A stretch of DNA of 64,000 nucleotides from an uncultured Saprospiraceae bacterium (GTDB taxonomy: Bacteria; Bacteroidota; Bacteroidia; Chitinophagales; Saprospiraceae), in NCBI GenBank assembly GCA_937926205.1, contig CALEYL010000072.1, forward strand, positions 1 to 64,000. The letters run 5' to 3'. Position numbers and translations under genes: made by a program. The stretch's first letter is position 1, and every line of letters starts with the position of its first letter. This document shows, one piece after another, positions 16,023 to 25,847 of this stretch. The notes beneath the pieces were generated by a model. The model had not been told where the DNA came from. It saw nothing but the letters and a program-made list of their open reading frames with translations, and did no database searches.

Positions 16023-16805
16023 ATGACAACAAACGTAAAAGTTCAGGAAGAAATCTATAAAGCGGTGAAAACCATATTGGTTTCACAACCAAAGCCGGAG
16101 CGCTCACCCTATTACGACCTCGAAAAGAAATATGGCCTCCAGATTGACTGGCGCCAATTCGTTCATGTAGAGGGAGTTGAAGCCCGTGAATTCCGGAAGC
16201 AGCGCATTCGTCCCGAGGAATTTTCAGCTGTTATTTTCACCAGCAAGAACGCGGTAGACCATTTTTTCCGTTTATGCGAGGAGCTACGCGCAAAAATGTC
16301 GCAGGATACGAAGTACTTCTGCCTTACCGAAAACATCGCCAATTACCTGCAAAAATTCATCGTTTACCGGAAACGCAAAGTCTTTTCCGGCCAGCGAACC
16401 ATTCAGGATTTGGGGCATTACATGAAAAAACACAAAGCCAACGAACGCTTTTTGTTGCCCTGCTCCGACCTTGGCGCTCAGGAAGTTGCCAATTACCTGG
16501 ATGAACAGGGATTCAACTGGCAGGATGCCGTCATGTATAAAACCGTGAGCAGCGACCTGTCCGATTTGAGTGATGTGACTTACGACGTACTCGTATTTTT
16601 CAGTCCGCTGGAAATCAAATCCCTGTTTGATAACTTCCCTGACTTCATGCAAAATGAGACCCGCATGGCAGTCTACGGCAACAGTACCAGCAAGGCTGTG
16701 GAAGAACGCGGATTGGTGATTAACATCAAAGCCCCTGTGCCTGATGTGCCATCCATGACGACTGCACTGGAACTTTACCTGCAAAAGTCGAATAAAGAGG
16801 TATAG
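16023..16805 (+). CDS. hemD: Uroporphyrinogen-III synthase
   Basis: The enzyme closes and inverts hydroxymethylbilane to uroporphyrinogen III in heme and siroheme synthesis. The 260-residue protein has the two-lobed HemD pattern: AVIFTSKNAVDHFF in the first lobe, FLLPCSDLGAQEVANYL and VLVFFSPLEIKSLFDNF in the second, and AVYGNSTSKAVEERGL near the end. Sequence conservation is low in this family, so the call rests on these motifs and on the DUF4271 neighbour. It is the last gene of a two-gene operon, followed by a strong hairpin. Confidence 0.88.
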   Translation: MTTNVKVQEEIYKAVKTILVSQPKPERSPYYDLEKKYGLQIDWRQFVHVEGVEAREFRKQRIRPEEFSAVIFTSKNAVDHFFRLCEELRAKMSQDTKYFCLTENIANYLQKFIVYRKRKVFSGQRTIQDLGHYMKKHKANERFLLPCSDLGAQEVANYLDEQGFNWQDAVMYKTVSSDLSDLSDVTYDVLVFFSPLEIKSLFDNFPDFMQNETRMAVYGNSTSKAVEERGLVINIKAPVPDVPSMTTALELYLQKSNKEV

Positions 16806-16836
16806 AAGGTATAAACGCTTTCTCAGTATCTAATAT

Positions 16837-16868
16837 CAGAAGCCATCTCATGTTTGAGATGGCTTCTG
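16837..16868 (+). terminator. Hairpin downstream of hemD
   Basis: CAGAAGCCATCTCA (16837-16850) pairs perfectly with 16855-16868 around a TGTT loop. A GGCGTTTTAC tail follows, so the T-run is short. Confidence 0.65.
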
Positions 16869-16986
16869 GCGTTTTACAACTATCCTATTGCGTATTTCCG
16901 CTTCCCTGTTTTTTTTCTCCGCCTCGCTGTAATAAATTTCCAATCTCCGCCTGTTGCCTGCTTTTTTGTGCCAAAATTCCTTTGAA

Positions 16987-18297
16987 ATGAAACACCCGAC
17001 AACCTTAATCTTCTTTTTATTTGCCCTGCTGCAAAACGGCTTATCCCAGACCAGCCTCGGCACCCTGGAAGAAGCCCTGAGTCTGGCGACGCTTCAAAAT
17101 ACAGGCATCCAGGCTTCAGCAATTTCCCGTGACCTTGTTCATACAGATACCCGCATTGCAGGCGGCAACCTGTTGCCTTCTGTCAACTTCTCCGCAACCG
17201 GCGACTACAACTACCGGATGCCGGTACAATTGATTCCTGCAGTTATTTTTGGGGGCGCGGAAGGGGAATACCGCGAAATTCAGTTTGGTCAACCCTACGT
17301 GGCCAATATGGCGATTGATGTTTCCATGCCTTTGATTGCCCCCGACAAATGGCGCGCCCGTGAAACCTCCCGTAAACTGGAAGTCCAAACCGGCTACCAG
17401 CTCGAAAAACAGATAGAAACGGTGAAAATGAGCGTCATTCAGGCCTGGTATCAAAACTTGCTTTACAAAGCCGTGCTTCACATTAACGAACAGCAGCTGT
17501 CTTTGGCGGATTCTCTGAAAAGCAGCACGGAAAAGAAAATGGCCAATGACGTACTCAGCCCTTCCGACTACAATCGGGTGCTGAACTTAGTCAATACCAC
17601 CCGGATGGCTTTGGAAAGCAACCGTGCCCGTTATGCCCAGTCTGAACTTGTTCTGAAACAACTGCTTCACCTGCCTATGGAAGAAGACCTGATGCTGAAT
17701 GCGGATCTCGTCATGCCGGAAAGGAGCAATCCGGTAACAGACGCCGGAGCAGCAACCAAACGCCCGGCTTATCAGGCACAGCTTGCCAGTGCGGAAACAG
17801 CTTTCAGTCAATTGCAGGAAAAACAAGCGGCCCGCCTGCCCAAATTGTCCCTGAATGCCCGGCATACCCTGCAATACCAATTCGACAAGCCATTTTCAGA
17901 AAACGCCACTTCCAATGGCTTTGATTTTGGATCTGTCGGGTTGAGTTTTCAGGCGCCCTTGTTCCGGGGAAAAACACTGGCCTTGCAAACAGAAAAAGCC
18001 AGACTGCGACACGAACAGGCCATGAAGGAAAGCATGCAAATTCTCGAACAAAGTCAAAAAGAGTTGCTGGAATGGCGTTTGTCCCTCGATGAGGCTTATG
18101 TAAATGCGCCTGTAGCCAAAGAGAATGCAGAACGCAGCGTTGAAAATGTCCGCATCGCCCTGAAACGCTACGAAGAAGGACTCAGCGAGTTATCAGAGTA
18201 TTTCAATGTCTACGGCGAATACGTCCAATCACAACAAGCTTACCTTCAGGTGCTTGTAAACGCAAATATTTATCGGGCTTTTCTGGACATGAATTAG
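16987..18297 (+). CDS. TolC-family outer-membrane efflux protein
   Basis: The protein forms the outer-membrane duct of an efflux pump. The ATG at 16987 begins a signal peptide (MKHPTTLIFFLFALLQNGLS), giving 436 residues. The two long helical hairpins typical of TolC are visible in the heptad-rich stretches near 150-250 and 340-430, and the N-terminal repeat starts LEEALSLATLQNTGIQASA. It is the first gene of an apparent six-gene unit (TolC, adaptor, ABC permease, ABC ATPase, LytS-type kinase, LytTR regulator) with gaps of 3 to 55 bp and one overlap. Confidence 0.9.
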   Translation: MKHPTTLIFFLFALLQNGLSQTSLGTLEEALSLATLQNTGIQASAISRDLVHTDTRIAGGNLLPSVNFSATGDYNYRMPVQLIPAVIFGGAEGEYREIQFGQPYVANMAIDVSMPLIAPDKWRARETSRKLEVQTGYQLEKQIETVKMSVIQAWYQNLLYKAVLHINEQQLSLADSLKSSTEKKMANDVLSPSDYNRVLNLVNTTRMALESNRARYAQSELVLKQLLHLPMEEDLMLNADLVMPERSNPVTDAGAATKRPAYQAQLASAETAFSQLQEKQAARLPKLSLNARHTLQYQFDKPFSENATSNGFDFGSVGLSFQAPLFRGKTLALQTEKARLRHEQAMKESMQILEQSQKELLEWRLSLDEAYVNAPVAKENAERSVENVRIALKRYEEGLSELSEYFNVYGEYVQSQQAYLQVLVNANIYRAFLDMN

Positions 18298-18324
18298 CCC
18301 CTGAAACATAAAATCACCTTTGCC

Positions 18325-19443
18325 ATGAAAAATATAAATATAAAAATCAGCCTGCTGGCTGTCGTCGTTCTTGTTGCCGGTATCTTACTGGCAGTCTCTT
18401 GCCAGAAAGATGCGCAGGTTGCCAGCCCCGAGTTGCGTCCGCTGACCGAAGCCGTTTACGCCTCCGGCAATTTATATCCGGATGAAGAATACAAAGTTTT
18501 TGCCAATGTCAATGGATATCTGACCAAAGCCTTTGTCAGTGAAGGCGATTCTATTTCAAAAAACATGCCCTTGTTTTTGGTAAACGGCCCAAACCGGGAG
18601 GTCGATGAACAGGCCGCACTGGCGATCTACGAAATCAGCCGTGAAAATGCTTCGCGCAATGCGCCGGCACTACAGGAACTCGAAACCCGGCTCCAGTCGG
18701 CTTTGCTAAAGGCCAAAAACGACAGTTTACAGGCGAAGCGGTTTGACACCCTGTTTGAAAGCAAGGCCGTAAGCAAAAGCGAATGGGAACGCGTGAAGTT
18801 GCAATACGAAGTTTCAGATAATGAAGTAAGGCAGCTGAAAGCCCAGATCAAAAACCGCCGCAATGCGGCTAATATTGATTTACAGCAGGCTCAAAGTCAG
18901 TACTTAAAGGCCCGAAACAATCAGAAAGACGGCATTTTGTTTAGTTTTCTCGATGGCCGCATCTACGAAATTTACAAGCAACCCGGTGATGCCGTTCACA
19001 GCAATGAACCCATCGCAATGGCTGGCAGCAACCATTTTATAGCACGCCTCAGTGTGGATGAAGGCGATTATTCCAAAGTTAAGACAGGCCAGAAAGTACT
19101 GATTACTTTTGATGCCATGCCGGATAAAATTTTCCCGGCTCACATTGATAAAATTTATCCGAAACTCAACAGGGTAGAGCAATCCTTTCGCGCCGACGCT
19201 ATTTTTGAAGAACCGGTCCCGATGGAAATTTACGGCCTCAACCTGGAAGCAAACATTGTCATCAAAGAAACGCCGAAGGCCCTGACCATACCCCGAACGG
19301 CCCTGCTTCACGGCGACAGCGTCTGGATAGAAAAAGATGGAAAAGAAATGAAAATTGCCATCCAAACCGGTTTGTCTGATCGCAACCATGTAGAAGTGCT
19401 GGAAGGACTGGATGTTCATGCGAAGCTGATCATAAAAAACTAA
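18325..19443 (+). CDS. HlyD-type periplasmic adaptor lipoprotein
   Basis: This 372-residue membrane-fusion protein joins the ABC transporter to TolC. The signal peptide ends in a lipobox-like ILLAVSCQK, so it is probably a lipoprotein. The biotinyl-lipoyl halves are seen near GYLTKAFVSEGDSI and GRIYEIYKQPGDAV, separated by a long coiled coil (about 100-190). The beta-barrel follows (IARLSVDEGDYSKVKTGQKV). It starts 27 bp after TolC and ends 3 bp before the permease. Confidence 0.9.
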   Translation: MKNINIKISLLAVVVLVAGILLAVSCQKDAQVASPELRPLTEAVYASGNLYPDEEYKVFANVNGYLTKAFVSEGDSISKNMPLFLVNGPNREVDEQAALAIYEISRENASRNAPALQELETRLQSALLKAKNDSLQAKRFDTLFESKAVSKSEWERVKLQYEVSDNEVRQLKAQIKNRRNAANIDLQQAQSQYLKARNNQKDGILFSFLDGRIYEIYKQPGDAVHSNEPIAMAGSNHFIARLSVDEGDYSKVKTGQKVLITFDAMPDKIFPAHIDKIYPKLNRVEQSFRADAIFEEPVPMEIYGLNLEANIVIKETPKALTIPRTALLHGDSVWIEKDGKEMKIAIQTGLSDRNHVEVLEGLDVHAKLIIKN

Positions 19444-19446
19444 GCC

Positions 19447-20706
19447 ATGAGAAACCTTAGATTAGCCCTCGATATTGCGATCACCCATTTACTGGCCAAA
19501 AAGCGCCAAACCATCATTGCTATGCTGGGTGTCATGTTCGGCATCAGCATGTTCATTGTCATGATCAGTTTTATGCAGGGCGTAAACCAGTTTACCCTGG
19601 ATCTGGCACTGGATGGATCTCCGCATGTGCGCATTTACAACCCGATCAAAAACGATCGTACCAGCATCATTGAACAACAAAACCCGGATGCGGATGCCCT
19701 TTACGTCGTGCATCACCAAAAACCGAAAAGTGAGCTTCCGAAAATCAAAAACGGGATGCGCATCCTGCACGAACTGGAGCAATGGCCCGGTGTGCAGCAG
19801 GCGGCGCCCAACCTGAGCACCCAGGTGTTTTACAACAGCGGTTCGGTACAGTTTGCCGGTAACATGATCGGTTGCGATATCCTGAAAGAAAATGTCCTGT
19901 ACGACCTGGAAAATAAAATGGTCGAAGGCAATCTGGAAGACTTGCTGACCAATACCGATGGCATCCTGCTGGGCGATGAACTGGCGGAAAAAATGAACGT
20001 AAAAGTCGGCGACCGCATCTCCATCTCCACCCCTCAGGGGAATCTTCTGCTGATGCGTGTGGTAGGTACTTTTTCTTTTGGATTCAGCGCAGTAGATGGG
20101 ATACGCAGTTACGCCACCCTGGCTTCCGTACAGAAAATTTTACAAAAAGATCCACAGTACATCACGGACCTCGTCATTCGTCTGGAGGATTACACCCAGG
20201 CCAAAGCGCTGGCCAAAACACTGACTACCATTTATGGCTATACGGCAGAAGATTGGGAAACCACCAATGCCGCCATCCTTGCAGGCGAAGTGATTCGAAA
20301 TGTCATGACTTTTGTGGTCTCGCTGGCCATGCTGGTAGTTGCTGGTTTCGGCATCTACAACATCATGAACATGAGCATCATCAACAAGCTCAAAGACATT
20401 GCTATTCTGAAAGCAACCGGTTTTGAAAGCCGCAATATTGTGAGCATTTTTCTCATGCAATCCATCATCATCGGTTTACTGGGCGGAATACTGGGCGTCA
20501 TGGTTGGCGGCTTTTTCAGCTACCTGATTTCTATTACCCCTTTCCCGTCAGGTACCGGATTCAATATCCCGACTTTTCCCGTGCTTTTTGAAGTGAAGTA
20601 TTATGTATTGGGCATTGTTTTTGGATTCCTGACCACGCTTTTTGCCGGTTGGTTTCCATCCCGGCGCGCTTCAAAAGTGGATCCGGTAGCCATCATCCGG
20701 GGTTAA
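19447..20706 (+). CDS. MacB/FtsX-type ABC transporter permease
   Basis: A 419-residue inner-membrane subunit. It has one membrane helix near 20-45, a periplasmic MacB_PCD domain (about 50-270, with GILLGDELAEKMNVKVGD), and three C-terminal helices (about 285-410, with MNMSIINKLKDIAILKATGF, the usual coupling motif). Proteins of this build act mechanically with an adaptor and TolC to expel peptides, antibiotics or lipids from the periplasm. The substrate is unknown. Confidence 0.9.
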   Translation: MRNLRLALDIAITHLLAKKRQTIIAMLGVMFGISMFIVMISFMQGVNQFTLDLALDGSPHVRIYNPIKNDRTSIIEQQNPDADALYVVHHQKPKSELPKIKNGMRILHELEQWPGVQQAAPNLSTQVFYNSGSVQFAGNMIGCDILKENVLYDLENKMVEGNLEDLLTNTDGILLGDELAEKMNVKVGDRISISTPQGNLLLMRVVGTFSFGFSAVDGIRSYATLASVQKILQKDPQYITDLVIRLEDYTQAKALAKTLTTIYGYTAEDWETTNAAILAGEVIRNVMTFVVSLAMLVVAGFGIYNIMNMSIINKLKDIAILKATGFESRNIVSIFLMQSIIIGLLGGILGVMVGGFFSYLISITPFPSGTGFNIPTFPVLFEVKYYVLGIVFGFLTTLFAGWFPSRRASKVDPVAIIRG

Positions 20707-20739
20707 ATTTACCAATGCCTGTAAAAAAAATAAAAAACC

Positions 20740-21414
20740 ATGCAGACCATATTAAAAGCAGATAACATCGTCAAGCACTTTTATCAGCCGGAGCCGTTTG
20801 AAGTACTGAAAGGCGTTTCATTCGAGGCAAAAAAGGGGGAGTTTTTGTCAGTAATCGGTAAATCTGGCTGTGGCAAGTCCACCCTGCTCTATATCCTCTC
20901 TACTTTAGACACCGATTATCAGGGCAGCCTTCAAATGAACGGAGAAACGCTGACCGGCTTAACACAAAATGCCCTGTCGCGCTTTCGCAATGAGCATTTG
21001 GGTTTTGTTTTTCAGTTTCACTACCTCCTTCCTGAGTTTACTGCGCTGAAAAACGTGATGTTGCCTGCTTTAAAACTGGGTAAATATTCCGACAAAGAAA
21101 TCGAAGAGCGGGCCTATGAAAAACTCAGTTGGATGGACATGCAGGACTACGCATTAAAGCCCGCTTCCCGGCTTTCGGGGGGTCAGCAGCAACGCGTTGC
21201 GATAGCCCGGGCTTTGGTCAATGACCCCGCCATCATCATGGGAGACGAACCTACCGGCAACCTCGATCAGGCCAACACACAGATAATTTTTGATATTTTT
21301 ATGAAATTATCGAAAGAAAATGGTCAAACGATCATTGCCGTCACGCACGATACGGATTTTGCTTCTGCAAGCGACCGGATCATTGAAATGAGTGACGGAA
21401 CAGTAATCAACTGA
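20740..21414 (+). CDS. MacB/LolD-type ABC transporter ATPase
   Basis: This 224-residue ATPase drives the permease encoded just upstream. Walker A is GKSGCGKST near residue 39, the signature LSGGQQQR is near 147, Walker B IIMGDEP is followed by the catalytic Glu, and the switch His is in VTHD. The length matches the LolD/MacB ATPase group. It follows the permease by 33 bp. Confidence 0.93.
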   Translation: MQTILKADNIVKHFYQPEPFEVLKGVSFEAKKGEFLSVIGKSGCGKSTLLYILSTLDTDYQGSLQMNGETLTGLTQNALSRFRNEHLGFVFQFHYLLPEFTALKNVMLPALKLGKYSDKEIEERAYEKLSWMDMQDYALKPASRLSGGQQQRVAIARALVNDPAIIMGDEPTGNLDQANTQIIFDIFMKLSKENGQTIIAVTHDTDFASASDRIIEMSDGTVIN

Positions 21415-21469
21415 TCATACAAATAGACTCATGCTTTCTAAAAGAACCACCACACAAGCAACTTAAGCC

Positions 21470-22477
21470 ATGAACAAGTTTTGGAAAAAGAACGGCTTCC
21501 GTCTTGCAGTTACCTTTGGGCTGGCGACCATTGGGTTTGTCGTGCGGCGGGCACTCTTCGACATTCCGCTGAATGTGGATCTTGCCATGTATGCTTATAC
21601 TTTTTTCATCATCTATTCCTTGTGGTGGTTTTTTGGCAGCATCAATGAGCACCTGGACCCAATATTGCCTTTTCAGAAAAATATCTCCCTGCGCATTGTG
21701 ATTCAGCTGGCATCCGGTGTTTTGTTTCTGGCGGCTATCCGGTGGACAAGTGTTGGTATTTTTGGCCCCTACCTGCCGGTAGAGTTCAATACCATTATGA
21801 CCAGCACCATCATTCTGCTTGATATTTTTGCGGCACTTACCGTAAACCTCGCCCTGATTACGCATTATTTTATCGTGCGCTGGAAAGAAGGGCTGATTCA
21901 GACAGAAAGGCTGGAAAAAGAGAAAAGCATGATGCGTTTTCACCACTTAAAAAATCAGGTAAATCCTCATTTTCTGTTCAATTCACTCAGTTCTTTACAA
22001 AGTCTGGTAAAAAGTAATCCTGATCTGGCTTCGCAATACATCAACCATCTTTCGAAAGTCTACCGCTATGTGCTTCAACACAAAGAAAACGCCGAAGTAT
22101 CGCTCGAAACGGAACTGAGTTTCATTGAACACTACATATCTTTACTTAAAATCAGATACGGAGAAGCCCTTCATATTCGCATAAACCTGAGCGAAGAAGC
22201 CAAGGAGCAGGGGATTGTTATGATCACTTTGCAAATGTTGATTGACAATGCCATTAAACACAATGAAGTACACCCGGAAGCACCCTTAACGATAGACCTA
22301 TTTGACGAAAGCGACTATCTGATGGTGCAAAATAACCTGCAAAAAAGGCGAACCATCAGTAACTCAAACCAGCAGGGGCTGGAGCAACTCCAGACCCTTT
22401 ACAGCTATCTGAGTGAAAAACCGGTACTCATTGAACAAACAGAAAATCAGTTTACTGTAAAAATACCGCTGCTGTGA
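21470..22477 (+). CDS. LytS-family sensor histidine kinase
   Basis: A 335-residue membrane kinase with four predicted membrane segments in residues 10-145 and no large sensor domain. The His_kinase domain has the diagnostic NQVNPHFLFNSLSSLQ (His near residue 166) and a C-terminal ATPase region (MLIDNAIKHN). Its stop overlaps the GTG start of the LytTR regulator by 4 bp. In such sets the kinase often senses the transported compound through the pump or membrane; that is inference here. Confidence 0.9.
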   Translation: MNKFWKKNGFRLAVTFGLATIGFVVRRALFDIPLNVDLAMYAYTFFIIYSLWWFFGSINEHLDPILPFQKNISLRIVIQLASGVLFLAAIRWTSVGIFGPYLPVEFNTIMTSTIILLDIFAALTVNLALITHYFIVRWKEGLIQTERLEKEKSMMRFHHLKNQVNPHFLFNSLSSLQSLVKSNPDLASQYINHLSKVYRYVLQHKENAEVSLETELSFIEHYISLLKIRYGEALHIRINLSEEAKEQGIVMITLQMLIDNAIKHNEVHPEAPLTIDLFDESDYLMVQNNLQKRRTISNSNQQGLEQLQTLYSYLSEKPVLIEQTENQFTVKIPLL

Positions 22478-23235
22478 ACATACTCATTCTTGAAGACGAA
22501 CCTTTGGTGGCGCAAAATTTGCTGCAACTGCTTCGGGAACTGGAGCACGGGGCAGTCATCCACGGACCTTTGGCCAGCATCCGCGAAACCCGGCAATGGT
22601 TTTTAAACACCCCCCTTCCCGACCTCATTTTGTCGGACATCCAACTCTCCGACGGCATCAGCTTTGACGCCCTGCAGGCATACACGCAGGTGCCTGTCAT
22701 TTTTACAACTGCCTACGATGAGTATGCGATCCGCGCTTTCCGCCTCAACAGCATCGACTATTTGCTGAAACCCATAGACCGTCCCGAACTAAAATCGGCG
22801 CTTGACAAGTTTCACAAGCTGCGCGAAAAATTCAGTAACGTGCAATTTTCAGCAGATTTGCGACAACTGTTGCAAAACTTCAGCCAAGCAAACCCTTATA
22901 AAGAGCGCTTTGCTGTTCACAGTGGTCGAAGTGTGGTGCTGATCCCCGCTCAGGATGTGGTTTGTTTCCTCAAAGAACAGGAAGTCATATTTTTGACAGA
23001 CAAATCCGGACAACGTTACATTACCGACAACCGCTCTCTGGACGAAGTAGAAGAGCTACTGGATCCGGCCAGATTTTTTCGTGCCAACCGCCAGACCATC
23101 GTTCACCTTCCTTATATTGAGCGCTATCAAACCGACTTTACCGGAAAAATCCAAATCACCCTTCGGCTCAAACAGGCTCCGGAAATGATCGTAAGCAAGG
23201 AAAAAGCAGCCGGATTCAAGAAGTGGCTGGAGTAG
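22474..23235 (+). CDS. LytTR-family response regulator
   Basis: A 253-residue regulator starting at a GTG that overlaps the kinase stop (GTGA). The receiver has LILEDEP, the acceptor Asp55 in LILSDIQLSDG, and Lys in SIDYLLKPI. The LytTR DNA-binding domain covers about 145-250 (ARFFRANRQTIVHLPYIE). Translational coupling with the kinase indicates a cognate pair that probably controls the efflux operon. In contrast to the orphan LytTR protein at 2586-3371, its phosphorylation site is intact. Confidence 0.92.
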   Translation: MNILILEDEPLVAQNLLQLLRELEHGAVIHGPLASIRETRQWFLNTPLPDLILSDIQLSDGISFDALQAYTQVPVIFTTAYDEYAIRAFRLNSIDYLLKPIDRPELKSALDKFHKLREKFSNVQFSADLRQLLQNFSQANPYKERFAVHSGRSVVLIPAQDVVCFLKEQEVIFLTDKSGQRYITDNRSLDEVEELLDPARFFRANRQTIVHLPYIERYQTDFTGKIQITLRLKQAPEMIVSKEKAAGFKKWLE

Positions 23236-23383
23236 AATGCGTTTATTCTTTATTTTTCCCATACTTTCAACAAAAGTTCAGCCCGGAATATCTACCGACA
23301 GCCTATATTTGTGGGCTGAACATTATTTTGTTGGATAATTCGTTATCTTTTCTTTTCCTCACTTGCGTAACCTGGTTATCACT

Positions 23384-24085
23384 ATGGATTTTCAACAATC
23401 CGGCATTGTTCTGGACAAAATCAATTCCCTGTACAAAAGTCTTCAGGCTGGCGGCGGCCAAATTGCCCCAATTGAGCGCGACCTGATGCTGAGCTATATC
23501 AGACAATTATACGATGCAGTTTTAAGCCAGACAGCATCAACGCCCGCTGTTAATCCGGCGCCAAAACCAGAAGAGCCTCCGGTCGTCGTGACCCCACAGC
23601 GCAAACCGGTGCCTCCGCGAATCATCGAGATTCCGGACACGCTCAAAGATATGGCTGCGGCAACTCCGGCGCCGCCACCCGCTGCAAAAGCAGAGGCCCC
23701 TGCCCCTGAACCCCAGAAACAACCGGACCCAATTCCGCAATCACCCCGTCAGCCTGAACCAGCACAGGGAAAAGTCAGTGCAAAAGTAGAAGCATTATTC
23801 TCTATAAGCCAGGCAAGGGAGTTGTCCGATAAATTAAGCGAGCGCCCCGTAACAGACCTGACCAAGGCCATGGCGATCAACGATCGCCTCCAGTATGTGA
23901 ATGAGTTATTTGGCAAAGATGCTGATGCCATGAATGAAACCCTGAAACTGCTTAATAAGCTCGAAAGTTTCGATCAGGCCCGCAGCCTGCTGTTGAGCGT
24001 AGCTGAACAATATCGCTGGGCAGACGAAGAAACAGTAGACGTGGCCAAAACATTCATCAAGTTGATTAGAAGGCGGTATCATTAA
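23384..24085 (+). CDS. Hypothetical protein with Pro/Ala-rich linker
   Basis: I do not recognise this 233-residue protein. I chose the ATG at 23384 over a TTG at 23363. It has a short helical head (residues 1-55, SYIRQLYDAVL), a long Pro/Ala/Glu-rich linker (about 55-130), and a compact helical tail (about 135-233, with SISQARELSDKLSERPVTDL and QYVNELFGKDADAMNETLKL). The tail resembles tails seen in uncharacterised Bacteroidota proteins next to basic metabolism genes. No signal or membrane segment is visible, so it should be cytoplasmic. It sits 6 bp before pfkA and is probably co-transcribed. Confidence 0.7.
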   Translation: MDFQQSGIVLDKINSLYKSLQAGGGQIAPIERDLMLSYIRQLYDAVLSQTASTPAVNPAPKPEEPPVVVTPQRKPVPPRIIEIPDTLKDMAAATPAPPPAAKAEAPAPEPQKQPDPIPQSPRQPEPAQGKVSAKVEALFSISQARELSDKLSERPVTDLTKAMAINDRLQYVNELFGKDADAMNETLKLLNKLESFDQARSLLLSVAEQYRWADEETVDVAKTFIKLIRRRYH

Positions 24086-24091
24086 TAAGAC

Positions 24092-25066
24092 ATGAAAAAA
24101 ATAGGCGTATTTACTTCCGGAGGCGACTCTCCGGGCATGAATGCCTGCATACGGGCCGTTGTGCGCACAGCCATTCACTATGACATTGGCGTTGTTGGTA
24201 TTCGACGAGGCTACCAGGGGCTGATCGAAAATGAGCTGATAGAAATGGATTCCCATTCGGTTAGCAACATCATCCAATTGGGCGGCACCATCCTGCGTAC
24301 TGCCAGGAGTGATGAATTCCGAACGGTAGAAGGGCGCAGAAAAGCTTACGAAAACCTGAAAAAATCAGGTGTTGAAGGCGTCGTTGCCATCGGTGGCGAC
24401 GGTACTTTCAGGGGCGCTTCGGTTTTCATGGAAGAATATCCTGATGTGCGCTTTGTGGGTTGTCCGGGAACGATTGACAATGACCTTTACGGCACCGATT
24501 TTACCATCGGTTACGATACAGCCATCAATACGGCGATGAGTGCCATTGACAACATCAAGGATACCGCGAATGCCCATGATCGCCTTTTTTTCGTGGAAGT
24601 GATGGGACGCGATGCTGGTTTCATTGCGCTTCGGGCCGGCATTTCAACCGGCGCGGAAGCCATTCTCATTCCCGAAAGCAGAACCAATATCGATGCACTG
24701 ATCCAAAAGCTGAAAAGCGGCTACGAAAATAAAAAAACATCAAGCATTGTCGTGGTCGCGGAAGGCGATGAAGCCGGCGGCGCTTTCAAAGTGGCAGAAG
24801 AAGTAAAAAAACGCGGCTTCAGCAATTATGAAATCAAGGTGTCTATTTTGGGGCATATTCAGCGCGGCGGACGCCCTACGGCTATGGAGCGTTCACGGGC
24901 CAGTCAGATGGGTATGGCTGCCGTGGAGGCCTTGATGGACGGAAAAAAAGGGGTAATGATCGGACTTATTCACAAGGACATCACTTACACTCCTTTTGAT
25001 ATGGCTACCAAACACAACCTCGAACTCAACCCAATGTTGATGAAAATGGTTGATATATTATCCTGA
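24092..25066 (+). CDS. pfkA: ATP-dependent 6-phosphofructokinase
   Basis: The enzyme phosphorylates fructose 6-phosphate to fructose 1,6-bisphosphate in glycolysis. The 324-residue protein shows the family motifs GGDSPGMNACIRAV, AIGGDGTFRGA, GCPGTIDNDLYGTD and LGHIQRGGRPTAMER. The Gly in GGDG and the Gly in PGTIDND mark the ATP-using form; the pyrophosphate form has Asp and Lys there. Length and motif order are standard for the bacterial group. Confidence 0.97.
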   Translation: MKKIGVFTSGGDSPGMNACIRAVVRTAIHYDIGVVGIRRGYQGLIENELIEMDSHSVSNIIQLGGTILRTARSDEFRTVEGRRKAYENLKKSGVEGVVAIGGDGTFRGASVFMEEYPDVRFVGCPGTIDNDLYGTDFTIGYDTAINTAMSAIDNIKDTANAHDRLFFVEVMGRDAGFIALRAGISTGAEAILIPESRTNIDALIQKLKSGYENKKTSSIVVVAEGDEAGGAFKVAEEVKKRGFSNYEIKVSILGHIQRGGRPTAMERSRASQMGMAAVEALMDGKKGVMIGLIHKDITYTPFDMATKHNLELNPMLMKMVDILS

Positions 25067-25080
25067 TATCAATAAACGCC

Positions 25081-25809
25081 ATGCCGCCACTCAAAGAAAG
25101 CAGACTTTATCGCAGTCTTTTATTGCCAACTCAGCTGGTTTTGCTGATTTGGGCCATCCACCTGATCCAGTGGGCAACCGGGATGAGCCTTGGGCTTCTT
25201 GGAGCAGTTTATCCGCGTGAAACAGACGGTCTGCTTGGCATTTTTACATCGCCGCTGCTGCATGCTGATTTTGGCCACATCATGGCCAATACCCCCCCTC
25301 TCTTTTTCCTTTGTGTGCTCATTCTTTTCTTTTACAGAAGTATTGCAATTCCGGCTTTCCTACTCATCTATTTTCTTACCGGCATAGCTGTTTGGGCTTT
25401 GGCACGATCAGGCCCTCATATCGGCGCCAGCGGGGTCGTTTATGGCCTGGTTGCCTTCGTATTCTGGACCGGCATATTCCGCCGAAACCTCAAGTCGATT
25501 GTCCTGGCCCTGATGGTTCTTTTCTATTACGGCTCCCTGTTCCTCGGCATAGTCCCGGTATCCGGAAAAGAAACCGTTTCCTGGGAAAGCCATTTAATGG
25601 GTGGACTGGCAGGAATTTTCATTGCATTTCTTTACAAAGACAGAATTGAAAAAGACGAAGAGAAAGAAAAGCCTAGCTGGGAGTTGGAAGGGCCTGATGA
25701 AGAACGTTCTTTTTTAGATCCAAAAACATTCGAGCAAACCAAAGCTGCCCGAAATAATGACCAGAACGAAGGAAATTATCCGGGCCGTTGGTATCAATCC
25801 AATACCTGA
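25081..25809 (+). CDS. Rhomboid family intramembrane serine protease
   Basis: A 242-residue membrane protease. It has six predicted membrane segments up to about residue 185 and a hydrophilic acidic tail. The catalytic Ser lies in GASGVVYGL and the catalytic His in ESHLMGGLAG. The conserved loop is seen as HADFGHIMANTPPLFFL. The start lies 14 bp after pfkA. Substrates of bacterial rhomboids of this class are mostly unknown. Confidence 0.9.
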   Translation: MPPLKESRLYRSLLLPTQLVLLIWAIHLIQWATGMSLGLLGAVYPRETDGLLGIFTSPLLHADFGHIMANTPPLFFLCVLILFFYRSIAIPAFLLIYFLTGIAVWALARSGPHIGASGVVYGLVAFVFWTGIFRRNLKSIVLALMVLFYYGSLFLGIVPVSGKETVSWESHLMGGLAGIFIAFLYKDRIEKDEEKEKPSWELEGPDEERSFLDPKTFEQTKAARNNDQNEGNYPGRWYQSNT

Positions 25810-25847
25810 CAATCGTCCGGAAACTACGTTTGTTGGAAAATTAACAC

